From JBIOUF01 sp044866695 (GTDB lineage: Bacteria > Actinomycetota > Actinomycetes > Propionibacteriales > Nocardioidaceae), in assembly GCA_044866695.1 (NCBI GenBank), contig JBIOUF010000222.1, positions 1-7,655 on the forward strand: DNA of 7,655 nucleotides. Reading direction: 5' to 3'. Both the position numbers and the translations under genes were made by a program. Every line of letters begins with the position of its first letter. Positions within the stretch are counted from its first letter, which is position 1. Below are positions 6,721-7,655 of this stretch, in pieces. The notes beneath the pieces were generated by a model, which saw nothing but the letters and a program-made list of their open reading frames with translations, was not told the DNA's origin and made no database searches.

Positions 6721-6987
6721 CTGAAGAACCAGCGCTGCGTGGAGGCAGAGTCTGCGCAGAAGACGGTCGCCTTGCTGCACTCGCTCGTCCGCAACCACGC
6801 GTTCGTCGACGGGAACGAGCGCGTGGCATGGGCCGCAGCCCGGGTCTTCTGCATCCTCAACGGGCGCGACCTGACCTCCTACAGTGTCGACGAGGCCGAG
6901 GCGCTGATGCTCGCTGCCGCTGCCGGCACGCTGGACGTCCCAGACCTCGTCGCCTGGGTACATCTCCACTGCGCACGTGCGTCATAG
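6721..6987 (+). pseudogene. doc: Doc-family (Fic-like) toxin remnant lacking the N-terminus
   Basis: C-terminal part of a Doc (death-on-curing) toxin, a Fic-fold kinase that phosphorylates EF-Tu in characterised systems. ALLHSLVRNHAFVDGNERVA contains the catalytic loop, followed by WAAARVFCILNGRDL and VDEAEALMLAAAAGTLDVPD, which are strongly Doc-like. The in-frame segment begins after a TAG at 6718-6720. The first usable codon is GTG 6739, without a ribosome binding site, giving 82 residues against about 125 in full Doc proteins. The missing 40 or so N-terminal residues were not found in the other plus frames upstream. The loop reads HAFVDGNER where Doc normally has NKR. No Phd-type antitoxin gene adjoins it. 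It is probably inactive. Confidence 0.75.
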
Positions 6988-7012
6988 GCCCGCTCGGCGA
7001 AGGCGATCGCCA

Positions 7013-7037
7013 GGCCACCCGCCGTCAACGGGTGGTC
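7013..7037. terminator. Hairpin between convergent doc remnant and DUF5999-like gene
   Basis: CCACCCG (7015-7021) pairs perfectly with CGGGTGG (7029-7035) around a 7-nt loop. Two more pairs, one of them G-U, extend it to 7013-7037. It begins at the stop codon of the minus-strand gene (7036-7038). There is no U-tract, as is common for actinobacterial terminator-like hairpins. Because it is symmetric it could serve both converging units. A separate palindrome, GGCGATCGCC, lies at 7002-7011. Confidence 0.5.
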
Positions 7038-7212
7038 AGGCGGCGCGGGCCGCGACGACGCTGCCGTTGGGCAGGATCGCAGCCCCGTCGTCGAAGACGA
7101 TGACGCCGTTGCACAGCAGGCACCACCCCTGCTCGTGGTGGTCGCTGCGGACGTGGGCGGTGCAGGCCTCGGTCGAGTCGGCGGGCGGGCAGCAGGGCTG
7201 GTGTTCGCACAT
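7036..7212 (-). CDS. DUF5999-like small Cys/His-rich protein
   Basis: Protein of 58 residues of unknown function, resembling the actinobacterial family DUF5999. That family starts MCxHQPxCP and carries HHPEQGWSLLCNGVLLFEDxGxLLPDG. Here the N-terminus is MCEHQPCCPPADS, then HHEQGWCLLCNGVIVFDDG (25-43) and LPNGSVVA (47-54). Six Cys (2, 7, 8, 17, 31, 34) and four His (4, 20, 25, 26) could bind a metal, which is inference. ATG 7212 was chosen because the family begins exactly at MC. AGGAG lies 13 nt upstream, a rather long spacing. The frame is open to 7509, but upstream of 7212 it does not look like protein. A possible small ORF ends 25 nt upstream. Confidence 0.8.
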   Translation of the reverse strand: MCEHQPCCPPADSTEACTAHVRSDHHEQGWCLLCNGVIVFDDGAAILPNGSVVAARAA

Positions 7213-7237
7213 GGGTCTGGTCCATCTCCTCGCAGCG

Positions 7238-7336
7238 TCAGTAAGGGAGCACTCGCCCGGAGGGCGTGCGGGTGTCGAGCGGCGTCGGCTTCCTGGGACG
7301 GGCGGGTCTGGGCTTGACGACCCTGATCTGCTGCAC
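7238..7336 (-). CDS. Possible 32-residue basic small protein upstream of the DUF5999-like gene
   Basis: GTG 7336 is preceded by GGGAGG at 5 nt, a better ribosome binding site than that of the gene that follows. The ORF ends at TGA 7238-7240, 25 nt before ATG 7212. The peptide runs MQQIRVVKPRPARPRKPTPL then DTRTPSGRVLPY: basic, Pro-rich, ending in Tyr. Most third codon positions are G or C, as expected for coding DNA here. I do not recognise a family. It could be a real small protein, a leader ORF coupling translation to the DUF5999-like gene, or chance. Confidence 0.4.
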   Translation of the reverse strand: MQQIRVVKPRPARPRKPTPLDTRTPSGRVLPY

Positions 7337-7370
7337 GGCGTCCTCCCTTTTCCGGTTCTGCTGCCAGCGT

Positions 7371-7384
7371 CCTCCGACCGGAGG
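7371..7384. repeat. Small inverted repeat upstream of the small ORFs
   Basis: CCTCC (7371-7375), GACC, GGAGG (7380-7384) gives a 5-bp stem with a 4-nt loop in the 277-nt gene-free stretch 7337-7613. It lies about 35 nt upstream of GTG 7336 and could be an operator or leader hairpin. Significance is low. Confidence 0.3.
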
Positions 7385-7448
7385 GGTGGCACATCGGGAC
7401 TGCTACTTAGATGACCACCCAGACCACCCTGATACGTCGCCCTCATCG

Positions 7449-7618
7449 GCTTAGCCTGGATCCACCGATGGCCGCCGTAGCGAGCGTCACCAGGCGGGTG
7501 TGATGGCAAGGCGCCGGCGCGAAGTCATACCGGGGCCGTCTGTCAAGCGTCGGCAACGCCGCCAGCGCGCCCGAATGGTGGCGCGCAGTAGGCGGAGAGC
7601 GGTGGATCCAGGCTTAGC
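7449..7618. repeat. 19-bp inverted repeat bounding a 170-bp segment
   Basis: The left arm gcttagcctggatccaccg (7449-7467) and the reverse complement of the right arm (7600-7618) match at 18 of 19 positions, with one T/A difference. Each arm centres on the palindrome TGGATCCA. A TCG triplet flanks both outer ends (7446-7448 and 7619-7621). The interior of 132 nt has no convincing ORF, but contains a gcgcgc-N10-gcgcgc stem (7565-7586). It might be a tiny non-autonomous element, paired regulator sites, or the trace of a rearrangement. The right arm contains the LacI stop codon. Confidence 0.6.
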
Positions 7619-7655
7619 TCGAGCCTCGCACCACCAGCGTGGGCGCCAGTACGAC
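7614..7655 (-). CDS. LacI/GalR-family transcriptional regulator, C-terminal end only
   Basis: Thirteen codons and a TAA stop (7614-7616) enter from the right edge. The peptide VVLAPTLVVRGSS matches the usual end of LacI-family regulators, where a PxxLVVRxS(T) strand closes the sugar-binding domain. The match is short but very characteristic. The DNA-binding part and its target genes would lie beyond the window, to the right. The stop codon falls inside the right arm of the 19-bp inverted repeat. Confidence 0.65.
   Translation of the reverse strand, partial: VVLAPTLVVRGSS

Noticed and set aside
7541..7546. Perfect TTGACA on the minus strand as a promoter -35 for the small ORFs
   Set aside because: No -10 element at 16-18 nt; the nearest TATGAC is only 11 nt away.
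7503..7655. Plus-strand Arg-rich ORF from ATG 7503 running off the right edge
   Set aside because: It overlaps the LacI C-terminus in antisense, has only a weak ribosome binding site and looks like a composition artefact.

Overview
The window is GC-rich, with high GC at third codon positions, mostly G/C-ending codons and several GTG starts. Together with an F420-type (DDN-like) reductase, a SigB/SigF-family sigma factor, a DUF5999-type small protein and GGGTA-type stress promoters, this points to a chromosome of the Actinomycetota. I cannot name the genus. No CRISPR array, tRNA, rRNA or complete insertion sequence was seen.

Layout, left to right. (1) 1-919, minus: a SigB/SigF/SigG-family alternative sigma factor whose last few codons lie beyond the left edge. 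A promoter of the type these sigma factors read lies just upstream. (2) 1012-2493, minus: a 12-helix MFS transporter of sugar-porter type. (3) 2618-4108, plus, divergent from it: an APC-superfamily amino acid permease with a perfect Shine-Dalgarno. (4) 4198-5086, plus: a two-gene operon, a polytopic membrane protein overlapping a 107-residue winged-helix regulator. It is preceded by a -35/-10 pair and a 12-bp perfect palindrome near the predicted transcription start. (5) 6449-5139, minus: a TrhA/hemolysin III-family membrane protein followed 45 nt later by a DDN-like F420H2-dependent nitro/quinone reductase. The pair sits behind a second SigB/SigF-type promoter (CGTTT-N15-GGGTA).

(6) 6721-6987, plus: the C-terminal two thirds of a Doc toxin, with no N-terminal part and no antitoxin. 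(7) 7336-7036, minus: a possible 32-codon ORF with a good ribosome binding site, then a 58-residue Cys/His-rich DUF5999-like protein and a hairpin directly after its stop. (8) 7614-7655, minus: the last 13 codons of a LacI-family regulator. Its stop lies inside one arm of a 19-bp inverted repeat (18/19 match) spanning 170 bp.

How the parts may work together: the two transporters are a divergent pair with unknown substrates. The membrane protein/HTH pair looks self-contained and autoregulated. The sigma factor may control itself and the TrhA-reductase unit as part of a general stress regulon. This link rests on promoter pattern matching only. The right end (decayed toxin, small ORFs, inverted repeat) looks like accessory or remodelled sequence. 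The two longest gene-poor stretches are 6450-6738, which holds the trhA promoter and nothing else I can support, and 7337-7613, which holds the inverted repeat and small hairpins but no convincing gene.
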